Source: Halictus rubicundus (lineage: Eukaryota; Arthropoda; Insecta; Hymenoptera; Halictidae). Taken from it: 64,000 nucleotides of DNA. Position numbers and translations under genes: made by a program. Under the pieces are notes generated by a model that saw only the letters and a list, made by a program, of their open reading frames with translations, had not been told where the DNA came from and made no database searches. The stretch spans positions 248,001 to 312,000 of the forward strand of contig NW_027488593.1 of assembly GCF_050948215.1 (NCBI RefSeq). The letters run 5' to 3'. Positions 31,976-42,728 of this stretch are shown here, piece by piece (within the stretch, counting starts at the first letter, position 1; every line of letters starts with the position of its first letter).

Positions 31976-34313
31976 TTGGAGGTGCATCCTGAAAGGAGTT
32001 TCGGTGGTTGTTTGGAGGGGAAAACACCAGTGAAGACGGCAAGAAAGAAGTGCGTAAATCGTTTTCAAGAAAGAAGTACCGAAGCCCCAAAACGAAGAGT
32101 CAAGAAGAAGGCGCGAGAGCGACAGTATTCGAGAAGTACCGACCGCATAAGAAGTGTTGTGACACTTGGAAGTTCGCAACATTATGATGAACAACGAAAA
32201 TGTAACGCCGTCGTTAAGTGGACAAGAAAAGGAAATATTACGGACTACCTCTTCTGACGCCAGGCGTAGTCAAGAAATTCCACAAGAAATCGATAACGTT
32301 GAAGAACTCGGGGAGCTAACTGCCACCGACGAAGAAATGCACTTCGTCGAGGAAAACGAAACGACGGTCGAGCCATCCACGATGGAAAGTATAACGCCGT
32401 CGTCAAGTGGACAAGAGAAGGAAATATTACGGAATACCTCTTCTGACGTCGGGCATAGTCAAGAAATGACAAAAAAAAATAGCTAAACGTGGAAAAACCA
32501 TCAAAGACATTCTGAAGGAAGAAGCGGAGCCCACCAGCTCGTCGTGCAAAGAGAAACGACGGTCGACCCACAGGAAGAATTGTGTCTTCCGGGCGGATCT
32601 CTCAGCATCGTGGACATTCGTCATATTTTTCAAGAAATGAAACGCATAAGCGAACATTGCGAAACATTAGATTGTTCGATGGAGCATTTGAACATAATAC
32701 GTATGAAGAGAACTGGGTTGCAGACCACCCTGACCGTGAAATGCATGATGTGCGATTATAAAGCCGATATCCACAGTCAACCTGATGATCCTCAGGTCAT
32801 GGATATTGTTACGTATGGAGACGTTCTCCACGTTTATTTCGATTAGAATTTCTAATCTCTTTTCTGAGAACGAAAAGCGTCCCAACAGGCCCCTTTTTTA
32901 AACGAAAGATACTGTATGCCTTCTTTATATCAAAATCTCTAGACACTCCCTTCTGGCATCCGTTAATCAATTTTCTGATATGAAAAAGCCCGGATAACCT
33001 TCATTAACCCCTTTAAACGAAAATCTAACTGAGGCTTGCTTTTCATTAGAAGTGACAAAAAATGTGACTGTGACCCTACGCGACATCAAATCTTAAACAG
33101 AGTACCCCTTTCATTTTCAAGGTATATAAACCCGTTCATTTTCATCCTCTTCGGTTCAGTTGAGAAGCGGTTCAGTTGAGATTCAGAAACGGTTCCGTAA
33201 CGTTATAGTAATCGTGCAGTCACGTCGCGTTACAGAGTCAGTTCTAGTGAGATCGGGTTAAAGTCCCTTTCGAATCAAACGTAACCTCATAGATTCCGTT
33301 AATTCGCGTACTCTATTTGGCTTTTCGACAATCGCTCTCCGACCCCGCATTGAGTGCGTCCTCGACGTCAACTATCCTAGCGGCTCCTCGATTTCGTATC
33401 GGGTGCGTCCGCGTACCTAACTAACAATTGAAACCATATTCCTGGGGGTAAAAATCCCCTCGCCGGCCTCTCGCGTCGCTCATAGCCCTGGCTCGTAACA
33501 ATATCAATCGGAATGCAGTGGCAGGAACAATTCTCAACGGAGGCGGCTACGCACAAATGGAAGGATTCCTCACTGCCATCAATGTCCCCGGTATGTCAAC
33601 GAAGGGATACAGCAAATGCCATGACGAGATCGTGGAGAAATTAATGCGTACTGCGGAAGAGGAAATGGTAGCAGCGGCTGAAGAGGAGAAAAGACTAGCC
33701 GTTGGAAGAGGCGACGTGTTAGCATGTGGAATTCCACACATTCCCGTCGTGGCTGACGGAAGTTGGGTGAAGCAGAATGAAGACACAGCTCGCGAAGAAT
33801 TGTCCAGAAAGGAAAACATCGAAATTAGACCATGTGGTCTTTTTATCGATGCATCGATTCCCTATTTGGGAGCATCGCCAGATGGTGTAATCGATGACGA
33901 CGGCATTGTGGAGATAAAGTGCCCACAAACTGCGGAAAATGTTACACCAGAAGAGGCAATATCAACAATAGAAGCAGTAAGTAAAATATTTACAGACTGG
34001 CTGCGTTATGAATAAAAACCACGCGTACTTCTCCAAGTACAAGGGCAATTACATATCACTGCCAGAAAGTACTGCCTCTTTTGTATATGGACGAGGAAAG
34101 GTATAAGGTCAATTAAAGTTCACAAAGACGACGAATTTTGGCAACATAAACTGGAGCCAAAATTGACGCGCTTTTATATAGATTGTATGTTGCCCGAAAT
34201 AGTTGACAGAAGATATACGAGAGGCATGTCCATTCGGGAGCCCCAATATATTATCGAATCAATACAAAATTCACAAAGAAAAAGAAAAGTTGCAACTGTT
34301 CGACGTTGAGTTG
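31976..34313 (+). pseudogene. Mutator-like transposase-domain/YqaJ nuclease fusion, broken
   Basis: A basic N-terminal frame (31976-32160, KKCVNRFQERS, VKKKARER) is followed by 32184-32486 with two copies of a unit containing SGQEKEILR. After a frameshift in an A-run near 32470, GGSLSIVDIRHIFQEMKRIS and VKCMMCDY (to 32806) match the start of the Mutator-like domain common in insect genomes. After LTR G the domain continues with GGGYAQMEGFL and IPHIPVVADGSW (33510-33770). It then jumps to a YqaJ-type nuclease: LGASPDGVIDDDGIVEIKCP (about 33870-33920). The C-terminus (FYIDCMLPEIVDRRY) is in another frame at 34120-34310. Frameshifts and a missing catalytic middle make it a pseudogene. Confidence 0.7.
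32807..33500 (+). mobile_element. Solo LTR G (694 bp)
   Basis: Ends TGTTACG and CGTAACA, with ATAT duplications at 32803-32806 and 33501-33504. Removing it with one ATAT restores the host reading frame (VMDI-NRNAV) exactly. A strong TATA box (TATATAAA, about 33122) is followed about 30 bp on by an initiator-like TTCAGTTGAG, so the sense strand is plus. Confidence 0.88.
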
Positions 34314-34660
34314 CACTTATTAGTGCAGCACCACTAACTCGATCAGCTGGTAATAAGAAATTTTAAAGTTATTAAAATTGCAGCTCAAGGATCGTATATG
34401 ATTCAAAAGCTGTTCGACGTCGAACTGCACACATGCAAATAAGTGTGCAGAATCGCTGATTCATTTCAGCGACATTTTTCATTTGTCAGATTACAGATTC
34501 CCGCATGGTAACAATGACCGAATCAAGAACGCAATGTGAAATTCCGAGGCGACAATGGATGCAGCATCAGCTGATAATATAAGTAGAGAAATGCAATTTT
34601 ACTTTTCACACTGTCGTGTGGATTTCAACATTTTTCTCTTTTTGTATATTTGATTTCTGT

Positions 34661-34953
34661 TTCAGTTGCAGCCACGAATCATATGGGCTGCTTCGTCGTC
34701 GAGACGATGAAGGACCACACTGGTCGACTGCTCTCCGCCTCACCCAGATTCCGAGGCGATAGTGGAAAGCCAGAGAAAGAATTCGACGAGTCACTATTGG
34801 TGAGTTACCGAAGCCACATATGTTTATACTAAATAACAAAATATTTGTTAGTTTGCTTCTTTTTAATTTACATTTTACATGTTTCAGAACAAGCTGATGC
34901 GGAGTATCAAAAGGAACTCCCACTGAAGAGGCGGCCATGGCAGCCGCATCATT
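34661..34953 (+). pseudogene. Two terminal exons of an unrecognised gene family
   Basis: An exon follows a TTTCTGTTTCAG acceptor near 34661 and ends at a GTGAGT donor near 34801. The last exon follows ATGTTTCAG near 34887 and ends QKELPLKRRPWQPHH then stop. In the phase that joins them the first exon has a TAG, so the copy is dead. The last exon is paralogous to the minus-strand exon at 22351-22404 (ADEKFQKKFLPKRGP). It lies just inside the right hAT-like terminus. Confidence 0.4.
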
Positions 34954-35099
34954 AATTTTACAATTTATTAATTATTTTAAAATTGTAATTTATTTATATT
35001 CTTTTTTATATATTTTATGATATTTATATTTTTTTCGTCTATTTATATTTATATTCTGTTATATTCACGTTTATATGTTTATTCTTTTTTTAAATGTAA

Positions 35100-35274
35100 G
35101 ATTGTTTGTATTTTTCTTTTTTCGAATAAAAAAAATTATCTTGATTCGTCGGATAAATTCTCGTCGAATAAAGATACTTTCTTTATTCGAACATTCTAAT
35201 GAGGAATAACATTTTTTTTATCTTTTATTAGTTATTCGAAATTTTTATTTAGATAAATATTTTGCCCAACTCTG
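35100..35274 (-). repeat. Right arm of the long-range inverted repeat
   Basis: Reverse complement begins CAGAGTTGGGCAAAATATTT and pairs with 26996-27180 (see that entry). The 8.3 kb between the arms holds the Mutator-like/YqaJ relic, two possible LTRs and LTR G. Confidence 0.55.
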
Positions 35275-35299
35275 CCATTTTGCATTATCCCGAAATGAC

Positions 35300-35745
35300 A
35301 TACGGATTCCGAACCCTTGAGATTCTCGTATATACACGTACACGCCGACCTGGCGGTGTGTGAGTGTGTCGAGGCAACGTGTTTACGTTGTTGGCCACAC
35401 GGCATCCCGGACCCTTGCTATTCTCATCGGTACACGTACGCGCCAATCTGGCGGTGCGCGAGTGTGCCGCGGCACGGCTGTTCGAACGAAGCTACGGTAG
35501 TGCCGTTGTTTACGATGTCGACCACGCGTGCTCAGATCGCCTCTATTGTCAGGGATCATGCGACCGAATCAGAGAGGATACTCGGAAAATGCCACTCGAC
35601 ACTGAATGTGGAAAGTGCACCCAGCTCCCCATACTGGACGAAAATGTTACTATTTAGCTTCTTCTAGCGGCCGTTATAGCGGTACTATCGATTGTTCAAG
35701 GCCACCTGGGAAAACTGATCCTTAAGTGGCCTTCCAGAACGTGGT
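35300..35745 (-). repeat. Dispersed repeat R5, copy 3
   Basis: Two tandem submotifs (35310-35365 and 35395-35470) share ACACGTACRCGCC and CTGGCGGTG. The end, read on the minus strand, gives AAGGCCACTTAAGG and ACGGCCGCTAGAAGAAGCT, matching 20693-20790. Overlapping plus-strand ORFs are not credible. Confidence 0.45.
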
Positions 35746-36058
35746 GCATCTTCAATATCAAAATTGCCAGATCGAAATTGCAAACTAGTTTTGGCACTGG
35801 CATTCTGTCAATACATCTTCTCCACACACATCGGATCATTTTTTTCTTGCTTGAACAGCATTTTTGCCTTTTCGATAGTAAAAAAGTAAAATATGCCGAA
35901 AATGCCGCTTTTCACTTAACATATTTGAAAGGGTACCAACCAAAACCTACTGTGCAGAATCAAACAAAATTTTTCACAAACAAGCCTTGCTGTATCAGCT
36001 GTCAAAATGTATAATAACAATGCGGCTTTAGTGTGAAGTTGGCTGCGAAAAAATACAA

Positions 36059-36397
36059 TTATGTCCTCTGTTGGGAAAGAACGAAATTACTTTCCGAACA
36101 ATCCATTAATTCTTCTGCTCCTTTATCGATAGGATTATCGTTCATGTCTACGAATATTATTCTGTGTGTTTTGGCCATATACAGTGATTCGTGAGTTTCT
36201 CGGATTTGCAAGGCTCTGTGTGGTTGTCGTATTACACTGGGCGGTTCCACCTGAATCTCTGCCAGGTCAGGGATTTCAGAGGAATAATTATTTTCTTGGT
36301 TAGATTTTGACTCCGTGTCATGGTTATCGGATGGAGTTGATAAGAGGTATTCTGTTCTCGTTAGTCCTTGCGGTCCACATTTCCTTTTCTTCCGCAT
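36059..36397 (-). CDS. Small hypothetical ORF (112 aa)
   Basis: Starts with a basic MRKKRKCG and continues as a hydrophilic acidic protein (NDNPIDKGAEELMDC near the end). No signal peptide, membrane segment or known motif. It lies just downstream, in transcription order, of the BEL/Pao 3' LTR and could be chance or a fragment of another element. Not recognised. Confidence 0.25.
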   Translation of the reverse strand: MRKKRKCGPQGLTRTEYLLSTPSDNHDTESKSNQENNYSSEIPDLAEIQVEPPSVIRQPHRALQIRETHESLYMAKTHRIIFVDMNDNPIDKGAEELMDCSESNFVLSQQRT

Positions 36398-36581
36398 TGT
36401 ATCGGGTAGGGGTGAATCTTACGAAGTGGTAGTTGAAATTTTCCTTTTTCGGATTCGCACTTGTTCGTCTGGTTTTGTTCGTTTGTTATTTCTGTCCAAT
36501 ACTAATGAGTAGACATCGGATCTTTATGCAAAATTAATACTCAAAATATATGCAAAATATATGCAAAGCATATACGAAATA

Positions 36582-37260
36582 TGTATCGGAAAAGGTCCCC
36601 GACCGAACGATACTTGGAATGAGGAGGAGCCGGAATCGCACAGCGCTGTGCATCGAAGTTGAATGAAAGAGAGTCTTGGGCAAACACGGGTATTTTGAAT
36701 GAAAGTGGACTGTATTTTGAGATGTATGAACGTGAAAAGTATGAACACTGTACTTTGGAGTTTACAATAAATATGTACAAAGAATAACGCGTTGAATAAC
36801 GAGTCTGAACCAAAACGACTAGAAAGCGCGCAGAAAAAGGACCGTATCGCACGACGGTTGAACAGCGAAGCAGGACCCGATTTCGGAGAAAGACCGAGTC
36901 TGCCTTCCTGGAAATCGCGGATTGGTCCTTGTGGATCACGCGATGATCCACGATCGACAATTGGGTCGCGATCGATAGATCCCGAAGGGGAAGGACGGGG
37001 GTTACGCGAGTTAGCGCAACGGCTTTTCGAGAGACCGCGTTCGGTGAGGAGCGCGTGACGAGGACCCCACCTCCAACGTTCGCGTGATCGCGTACATACC
37101 GCTCGCCTTGAAGCATTGCTTTCAAAGACAGCGACGAGCGGACGCAGCCGCATCGCACGCAGAACAACTTAAAAATTAGCCGCACGCAATCTTAAACTAA
37201 CGCAGAGCTTAAAACTAACGCAGAGCTTAGAACTAACGCAAAGAAATATGTACAGAAAGC
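36582..37260 (-). repeat. BEL/Pao 3' LTR
   Basis: The low end, TGTATCGGAAAAGG, is exact by comparison with 40215. The high end is uncertain because the 5' LTR is truncated. The segment 37190-37240 has three tandem CTAACGCAGAGCTTA-like units. Identity to the 5' LTR is seen over 36582-36780. Confidence 0.65.
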
Positions 37261-37271
37261 ATATGTACAAG

Positions 37272-38650
37272 TTAAGTGGGAGCGGAAGCAATTGGCAACG
37301 GGCACAGCTTGACAATCAGACGTGTCAGCTCGGTGGAAGGGGTCTTGTCTGTGACCACGCGGGCCCGACCGTCAACTCCCGGGTGCACGGCTTTCACGCG
37401 ACCGAGTTCCCATTTGCACGGGGGGAGCATGGGGTTCCGGATTAAGACGAGCTGCCCGAGCTCGATTCCCGGTTGCTCTCGTCGCCACTTGCTTCGCTGC
37501 TGGAGAGTGTTTATGTAATCGCTCACCCAGCGCTTCCAGAAATGCTCCGTCACGGATCTGACGAGCTGCCAACGCGTGAGGCGATTCGCGGACAGATCGA
37601 GGACGGACGGTTGTGGGGATACCGTGAGCGGAGAGCCTGTCAGAAAATGCCCAGGTGTGAGGACATCAAAATCGTCCACAGAGTCTCGCAAGGGCGCTAG
37701 AGGTTGCGAATTGAGGCAACATTCGATGGCGCACAGCAAGGTGCTAAACTCCTCGAATGTAAAGGTTGTAGTACCGACAACCCGCCTCAGATGATGCTTG
37801 AGGCTCTTCACTCCGGCTTCCCACAAACCTCCGAAATGAGGTGCGGAGGGAAGGATAAAATAGCAGGCTACACCGTCGCTGGCGGTTTTATTTTGAAATT
37901 CCGAGTTCCGGAGGGTCGCTCGGTACGCTCGACATAATTCTCGGTCCGCGCCGACGAACGTGATCCTGTTGTCGGAATACATCGCGCAAGGTATTCCACG
38001 TCGCGAGCAGAATCGATCAAACGCGCGGATGAAGGCTGGGGTAGAATAGTCGGAGACGAGCTCGAGATGAATTGCCCTAGTGGCCAGACAGACAAAAAGC
38101 GCAATATACGCTTTGCGCGAGGTAATACCGCGCCCGGATGACGCGCGGGTTTGAAACGGGCCTGCATAGTCCACTCCGCAATGAGAAAAGCATCTGGACG
38201 GTGGGGAGACGCGAGGGGTCGGAAGTTGGCCCATCAACTGAGCTGGTACAGCAGCCCGTTCGCGGACACAAGCAACACAGGAGTGAATGACGCTCTTGAC
38301 CAGACTGCGAGCACGGAGTATCCAAAATGTCTGCCGCAGCGTATGTAAGGTCAATTGAAGACCGGCGTGTAGGGAGCGTAATTGAGCTTGTTCGACGATT
38401 CGGAGGACCAGTGGATGTGACGCGAGTATGATTGGGTGCTTGACATTGAACGCCAACGGAGCGTGTCGAAGACGTCCACCGACCCGAAGGATTCCGTCGT
38501 CATCGACGAACGGATCGAGAGCTGACAGTGAACTTTTTGGGGAGAGCGTGCGGCGCAGGCGGAGCACTTCGACTTCCGAAGGAAAGCAGTCGCGTTGAAT
38601 GCAACGGATCCAGAAGGTTCGTGCGGCGGAACAGTTCTCGACCGACAGAG
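37272..38650 (-). pseudogene. BEL/Pao integrase
   Basis: The frame from 38567 (431 aa, extendable upstream through FWIRCIQRDCF) contains the BEL integrase N-terminal DGILRVGGRLRHAPL, a zinc-binding H/C region (SLHAGLQLTLHTLRQTFWI, CVACVR), the first catalytic Asp in VDYAGPF, the second in MYSDNRITFVGA, and a C-terminal VLIRNPMLPPCKWELGRV module, which is DUF5641-like. The usual SDNGTNF is altered to SDNRITF next to the catalytic Asp. The frame is otherwise open, but without RT the element cannot replicate alone. Confidence 0.85.
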
Positions 38651-39288
38651 CTCGGCCTGGCGTCGAGGAAGTGAGCGAATGAGCCGTCGAGAATTACGTC
38701 GCCGTAGAGATCCGCTCCGAGGATCATTTGAATGGGCTCGGAATTCGTGGGAACCGGGTCTGCCCACTGAAGATCGTTCAGATGCTTGAACGAAGACGGA
38801 TCTGCAGTGCCGTGTGCGTGATAGGCGGTCAAAGTTGGCATAACCAACGCGGTTGTGACCAGCGACGGAGTGGTCGAGTGTACTGGACTCACGCGAAGTT
38901 CGACAGACGATCGCACAGTTTCTACGTGAGCTTCGCTCACCGCGGAAATCGTGACATTTCTACGAGTCTTTTTTGCGCGAAACAGTTGAGCTAAACTCTC
39001 CGTAACCAGTGTGGCTTCGGAGCCCTCATCAAGAAGAGCTCTTACAATCGCGGTACGGCCTGACGAAGCATGTATTTTGAGTCGAGCTGTAGCCAAGAGC
39101 ACGAGCGAGGGGGGTGGGGGCGACGGGGAGTCGTCGCAGACAACGATACTACAGCAGAGCAGCCAGCTAGAGGAGATGAAGAGCGGGGAGCCGACGGATC
39201 GGCAGGATTCGGGTGACCATTCGACGCTTCGTGCAAAGACGTGTGGTGAGTTTGTTGACAAACGCGACACTTGTATTTGCTCGGACAA
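38640..39288 (-). pseudogene. BEL/Pao protease (retropepsin-like), truncated
   Basis: RALLDEGSEATLVTE near 39030 is the A17-type aspartic protease active-site region (usually LLDSGS or LLDQGS), and QMILGADLYGDVI near 38700 is its distal motif. The reading frame runs beyond the deletion at about 38640 into out-of-frame sequence. It overlaps the gag end in a different frame, which suggests a frameshift in gag-pol. Confidence 0.7.
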
Positions 39289-40115
39289 TCGGACACGACG
39301 TGTCGCTCACTTAGGCAGTTGTAACATCGCGAGAATCGAGTTACAATTTCGCGTCGCTTTTCCGGAGACTCGGCCAGGTATCGCGGACACGAACTCAGAC
39401 AGTGTCGCGATTGACAGAGTGGGCAAGACGATTGCGAACTCGGAGTGTTCGTCTTTCTCGTATTCTCGGGTTTACGGCGCGATTCTAAGGAGACGCTCGG
39501 ACGCGATGAAGATTGCGAGGTCGTGACGGCGTGTACGCGAGGGCACGGGGTCGACTTCGGCGTCACAGTACCGCAGGATTCGACGGACATTTCGTCGAGC
39601 GCACGCGCGCGAGCGGATAAGAAAGTCGTTAACTCGGTAAACGATTTTGGCGTGTCGGACTGAGAAGAAACGAGGAACCAAGCTTTCGACGTAACTGGAT
39701 CAAGTTTTCGCGACACTAAGTGAACTAGCATGTCCGTCCACAATTCTTCTGGAGAGCGATCCAGTTTCTGAAGCGATGTGTTCGCGACGGTCGCTCGATC
39801 AATCAAGGAGTGCAGATCGGCTGCGGACTCGCGCTTAACCGCAGGTAAGTCGATCAGATTCGACAGATGCATTTTAATTAGTCGGCGTTTATTCTGAAAT
39901 CGCGACGTCAGAGTGCGCCACGCTGTCGAAAAATTGTCGGCGGTTGTCGGAATGTTTCCGAGGGCTTCGAGCGCGGGCCCTTTGAGCGACGACACTAAAT
40001 AATGCATGCGCATTTCGAGAGAGGAGAGGCGCGCCTGGACCTTGCTGGTGGTGAGGTTGGCCTTCTCGATCTTCCGGAAGTTCTCGACCGTCCGCAGGAT
40101 CGTCCGTCGCAGCAT
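39042..40115 (-). pseudogene. BEL/Pao gag with CCHC knuckles
   Basis: A 357-aa frame. The N-terminal part resembles DUF1759 of BEL/Pao gag (YLVSSLKGPALEALGNIP, AWRTLTSRFQN). The C-terminal part has cysteine clusters CPLCQSRHCLSSC and CYNCLSERHVVSDC followed by CRVCQQTHHTSLH. An ATG at about 40146 lies upstream in frame but is separated by a TAA after six codons, so the true N-terminus is uncertain. It packages element RNA. Confidence 0.8.
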
Positions 40116-40190
40116 GGCTTACCGTTGGAAGTCCGCCATCTTGAGAGAGCACGTGTGAACTCCGAAATTTTCCGTGAATTTCAACTTCGC

Positions 40191-40208
40191 ATCCGGCTCG
40201 AAGGACCA
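40191..40208 (-). promoter_or_regulatory. Primer-binding site for tRNA-Tyr
   Basis: The minus strand reads TGGTCCTTCGAGCCGGAT, complementary to the 3' end of insect tRNA-Tyr (acceptor strand CCTTCGA, then CCA), six bases after the 5' LTR end. It primes minus-strand DNA synthesis. The match is 18 of 18 to the tRNA-Tyr sequence I remember for Drosophila. Confidence 0.75.
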
Positions 40209-40214
40209 CTTTTA

Positions 40215-40420
40215 TGTATCGGAAAAGGTCGCCGACCGAACGATACTTGGAATGAGGAGGAGCCGGAATCGCACAGCGCTGTGCGTCGAAGTTGAATGAA
40301 AGAGAGTCTTTGGCGAACACGTGTATTTTGAATGAAAGTGGACTGTATTTTGAAATGTATGAACGTGAAAAGAATGTGAAAATGTACGAACAGTGTACTT
40401 TAAAATATGCAAGAGATATA
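40215..40420 (-). repeat. BEL/Pao 5' LTR, truncated by M1
   Basis: Matches 36582-36780 with few differences. Cut at 40420 by mariner M1 at a TA. Confidence 0.8.
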
Positions 40421-41114
40421 CCGGGTGGTTCACGACAAAGAGGCCACCTAAATAGCTCCGTTAGGATTAGAGATAGAAGAAAATGTTAGAGAGAAAAGTT
40501 GTACTGTTAAAGGGGGCAAATATGGTGATATAAAAAAATGTTCCTATTGTAGCCGTTTTCAAGGTTTTTTGAAGGTCATCGATGATTTTCAAATAGCACC
40601 ACATATTTTTAACTTCACAGTGTTGTAGCTGATGTCAAGACGAGTTCAATGATGTGGTACACTATGACCTTTAAATGACCTTGAACTAGACAATTTATGA
40701 TAATGCACGCACACACACGCACACAAGGATAACTTCAAAATGTGCAATCATTTTATTTGAACTAAATTAAATGTTCGAAATTATGACCTTGAGCAATAAC
40801 ACAAACATTTAAACGTTTTACAAGGCAATCAATTGTACTTTCAATTGTTTCTGTTGGAATTGATCTACAAGATCTAATTATTCTTTCTTGCATGTTCTCT
40901 GGTGTAGTCGGTTGATCACGATATACATCATCTTTGAGTGTTCCCCACAAAAAAAACAAGAGGAGTTAGATCGGGGGAACGAGCTGGCCATAGTATGTGT
41001 CCATTACGTCCTATCCAGCGATTTGGAAATTTATTGTTCAGAAATTCTTTTACGATACGTGAAGAATGAGCAGGACAGCCATCGTGTTGGTACCACATTA
41101 CTTGACCAATTTCT

Positions 41115-42728
41115 TGCGACGAAACGGCGAAGTCCGCGTTCCGTCGCAAGCTCGCACAACGGACCTTAGTGCGAGCCAATCCGCAACCGTCCCGAGCGCG
41201 AACCAATCGGAGCACGCCGCCGCTTCACGAACATTTCGCGAGACGGCGCGCTCCTCGTAGTCCGCGCTTTCTACATAAATACCGGAGCAAACCGCGTTTA
41301 GTTCGGAGTTGGCTTGGAGCTGCTCAGCGGGGATCATCCCGAGCTCCTGACCACTCGCAGCCGCGTGTGAACACGCATACTACGGCTTCTTCCGTGTGTG
41401 TGTGCGAACACGCTGGTGCTAGGTGGGACACGTACTACGGCTTCTTCCGTGTGCGTGCGACACTAGTACCGCGAGGAAGTCTCGAGTGAGCAGACGGACG
41501 GGAGCAGTGTCTCCGGGCGCTACTGCTCGTCGCGCGCTCCAGCTCTCTCCCCCCTCCCCCATTCCTTTCCGCCGATCCTGCGAAGTTCGCTCACCGGTCC
41601 GCGACCAGGCGTCTCGTCACATTCGTGACAGTCCTCGTCGGATCGCAGCCGCGTCCGGAGCTCGTCCTGTACGAGCCACGACGTTGGTGACGGGAAGCTC
41701 GTTCTCTGGGAACGTCCGGGTGCGAGCGACCCCCCACCGCGATCTGATTTGGGGACGACGAGTGGGGCGTCCCGTCGGTCCGGAGTCGGAGTGGATTCGC
41801 GGCCACCGTGCGCTCGGCCGCCAGCGAGGAAGCACCAGTCCACTAGAATCTCGCCGAACCGCGGTGGTTCCTACCGACCACCCGTAGACACGGAATCCGA
41901 GGAATCCTTCGCTCGCGTTCCCGCCGTAACAGCGAATCCTGCTCGCTCGCGTTTCCGCCGTAACAGCGAATCCTGCTCGCTCGCGTTTCCGCCGTAACAG
42001 CGAATCCTGCTCGCTCGCGTTTCCGCCGTAACAGCGAATCCTGCTCGCTCGCGTTTCCGCCGTAAAAGCGAATCCTGCTCGCTTCGCGTTCCCGCCGTAC
42101 CAGCGAATCCTGCTCGCTCGCGTTCCCGCCGTAATAGCGAATCCTGCTCGCTTCGCGTTCCCGCCGTAACAGCGAATCCTGCTCGCTCGCGTTTCCGCCG
42201 TAAAAGCGAATCCTGCTCGCTTCGCGTTCCCGCCGTACTAGCGAATCCTGCTCGCTCGCGTTCCCGCCGTAATAGCGAATCCTGCTCGCTTCGCGTTCCC
42301 GCCGTAATAGCGAATCCTGCTCGCTCCGCGTTTCCGCCGTAATAGCGAATCCTGCTCGCTCCGCGTTACCGCCGTATTAGCGAATCCTGCTCGCTCCGCG
42401 TTACCGCCGTATTAGCGAATCCTGCTCGCTCCGCGTTCCGCCGTATTTTCCGCGTGTATTAGGTTTAAGATAAGTTAAGTCTAGAGTAACGTGCCGTTTT
42501 CTCGTGCTAATTACAGCCAGCCGTCGTACCGGAGGCCGCCAGCCGGGAACCGTCAGCACTACCCGGGGCGAGTCGCCGCCGGCAATAAAACGTATCTTTA
42601 CTTAAAACAGCCTCCGTTTATTTCACCCGCTGTCCTCTCCGCCGACCCTGGCCGCTGAGCAAATCCAGGAAAGGACAGAACTCCTTCCTTCCACGACTAA
42701 CGCTCGCGAAGGGAACGCAACCGTTACA
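41115..42728 (+). mobile_element. Solo LTR B (1614 bp) in the M1 transposase
   Basis: Starts TGCGACGAAACGG and ends CGCAACCGTTACA, with TTCT duplications at 41111-41114 and 42729-42732. U3 has CCAATCC and CCAATCGG boxes, TATA-like ACATAAATACC near 41273, and a start region CGGAGTTGG. AATAAA is at about 42583. Same family as A and C; longest because of its minisatellite. Confidence 0.9.
41905..42445 (+). repeat. Minisatellite in LTR B (about 15 units)
   Basis: Units of 33-34 bp, AGCGAATCCTGCTCGCT followed by CGCGTTTCCGCCGTAAC, with variation at the base triplet before AG (AAC, AAA, ACC, AAT, ACT, ATT). A four-unit higher-order block (AAA-ACC-AAT-AAC) is repeated nearly exactly as AAA-ACT-AAT-AAT. 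Confidence 0.85.

Larger units (their letters stand above)
36582..40420 (-). mobile_element. BEL/Pao LTR retrotransposon with RT deleted
   Basis: Minus-strand order: partial 5' LTR (40420-40215), tRNA-Tyr primer site, gag (40115-39042), protease (39288 to about 38640), integrase (about 38650-37272), 3' LTR (about 37260-36582). The LTRs share the end TGTATCGGAAAAGG (plus strand, 36582 and 40215) and about 200 bp of near-identity, so insertion was not ancient. The expected 2-2.5 kb of reverse transcriptase and RNase H is missing at about 38640. Mariner M1 is inserted at a TA in the 5' LTR; the rest of that LTR is not found beyond M1. Confidence 0.85.

Noticed and set aside
26992..35282. 8-bp TSD for the hAT-like ends
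   Set aside because: CTGCCAGA and CCATTTTG differ, so the two ends cannot be called one insertion.
41905..42445. Regular 33-bp repeats resembling a CRISPR array
   Set aside because: Units are contiguous without unique spacers, lie inside an LTR, and recur with other copy numbers in LTRs A and C. This is a minisatellite in a eukaryotic genome.
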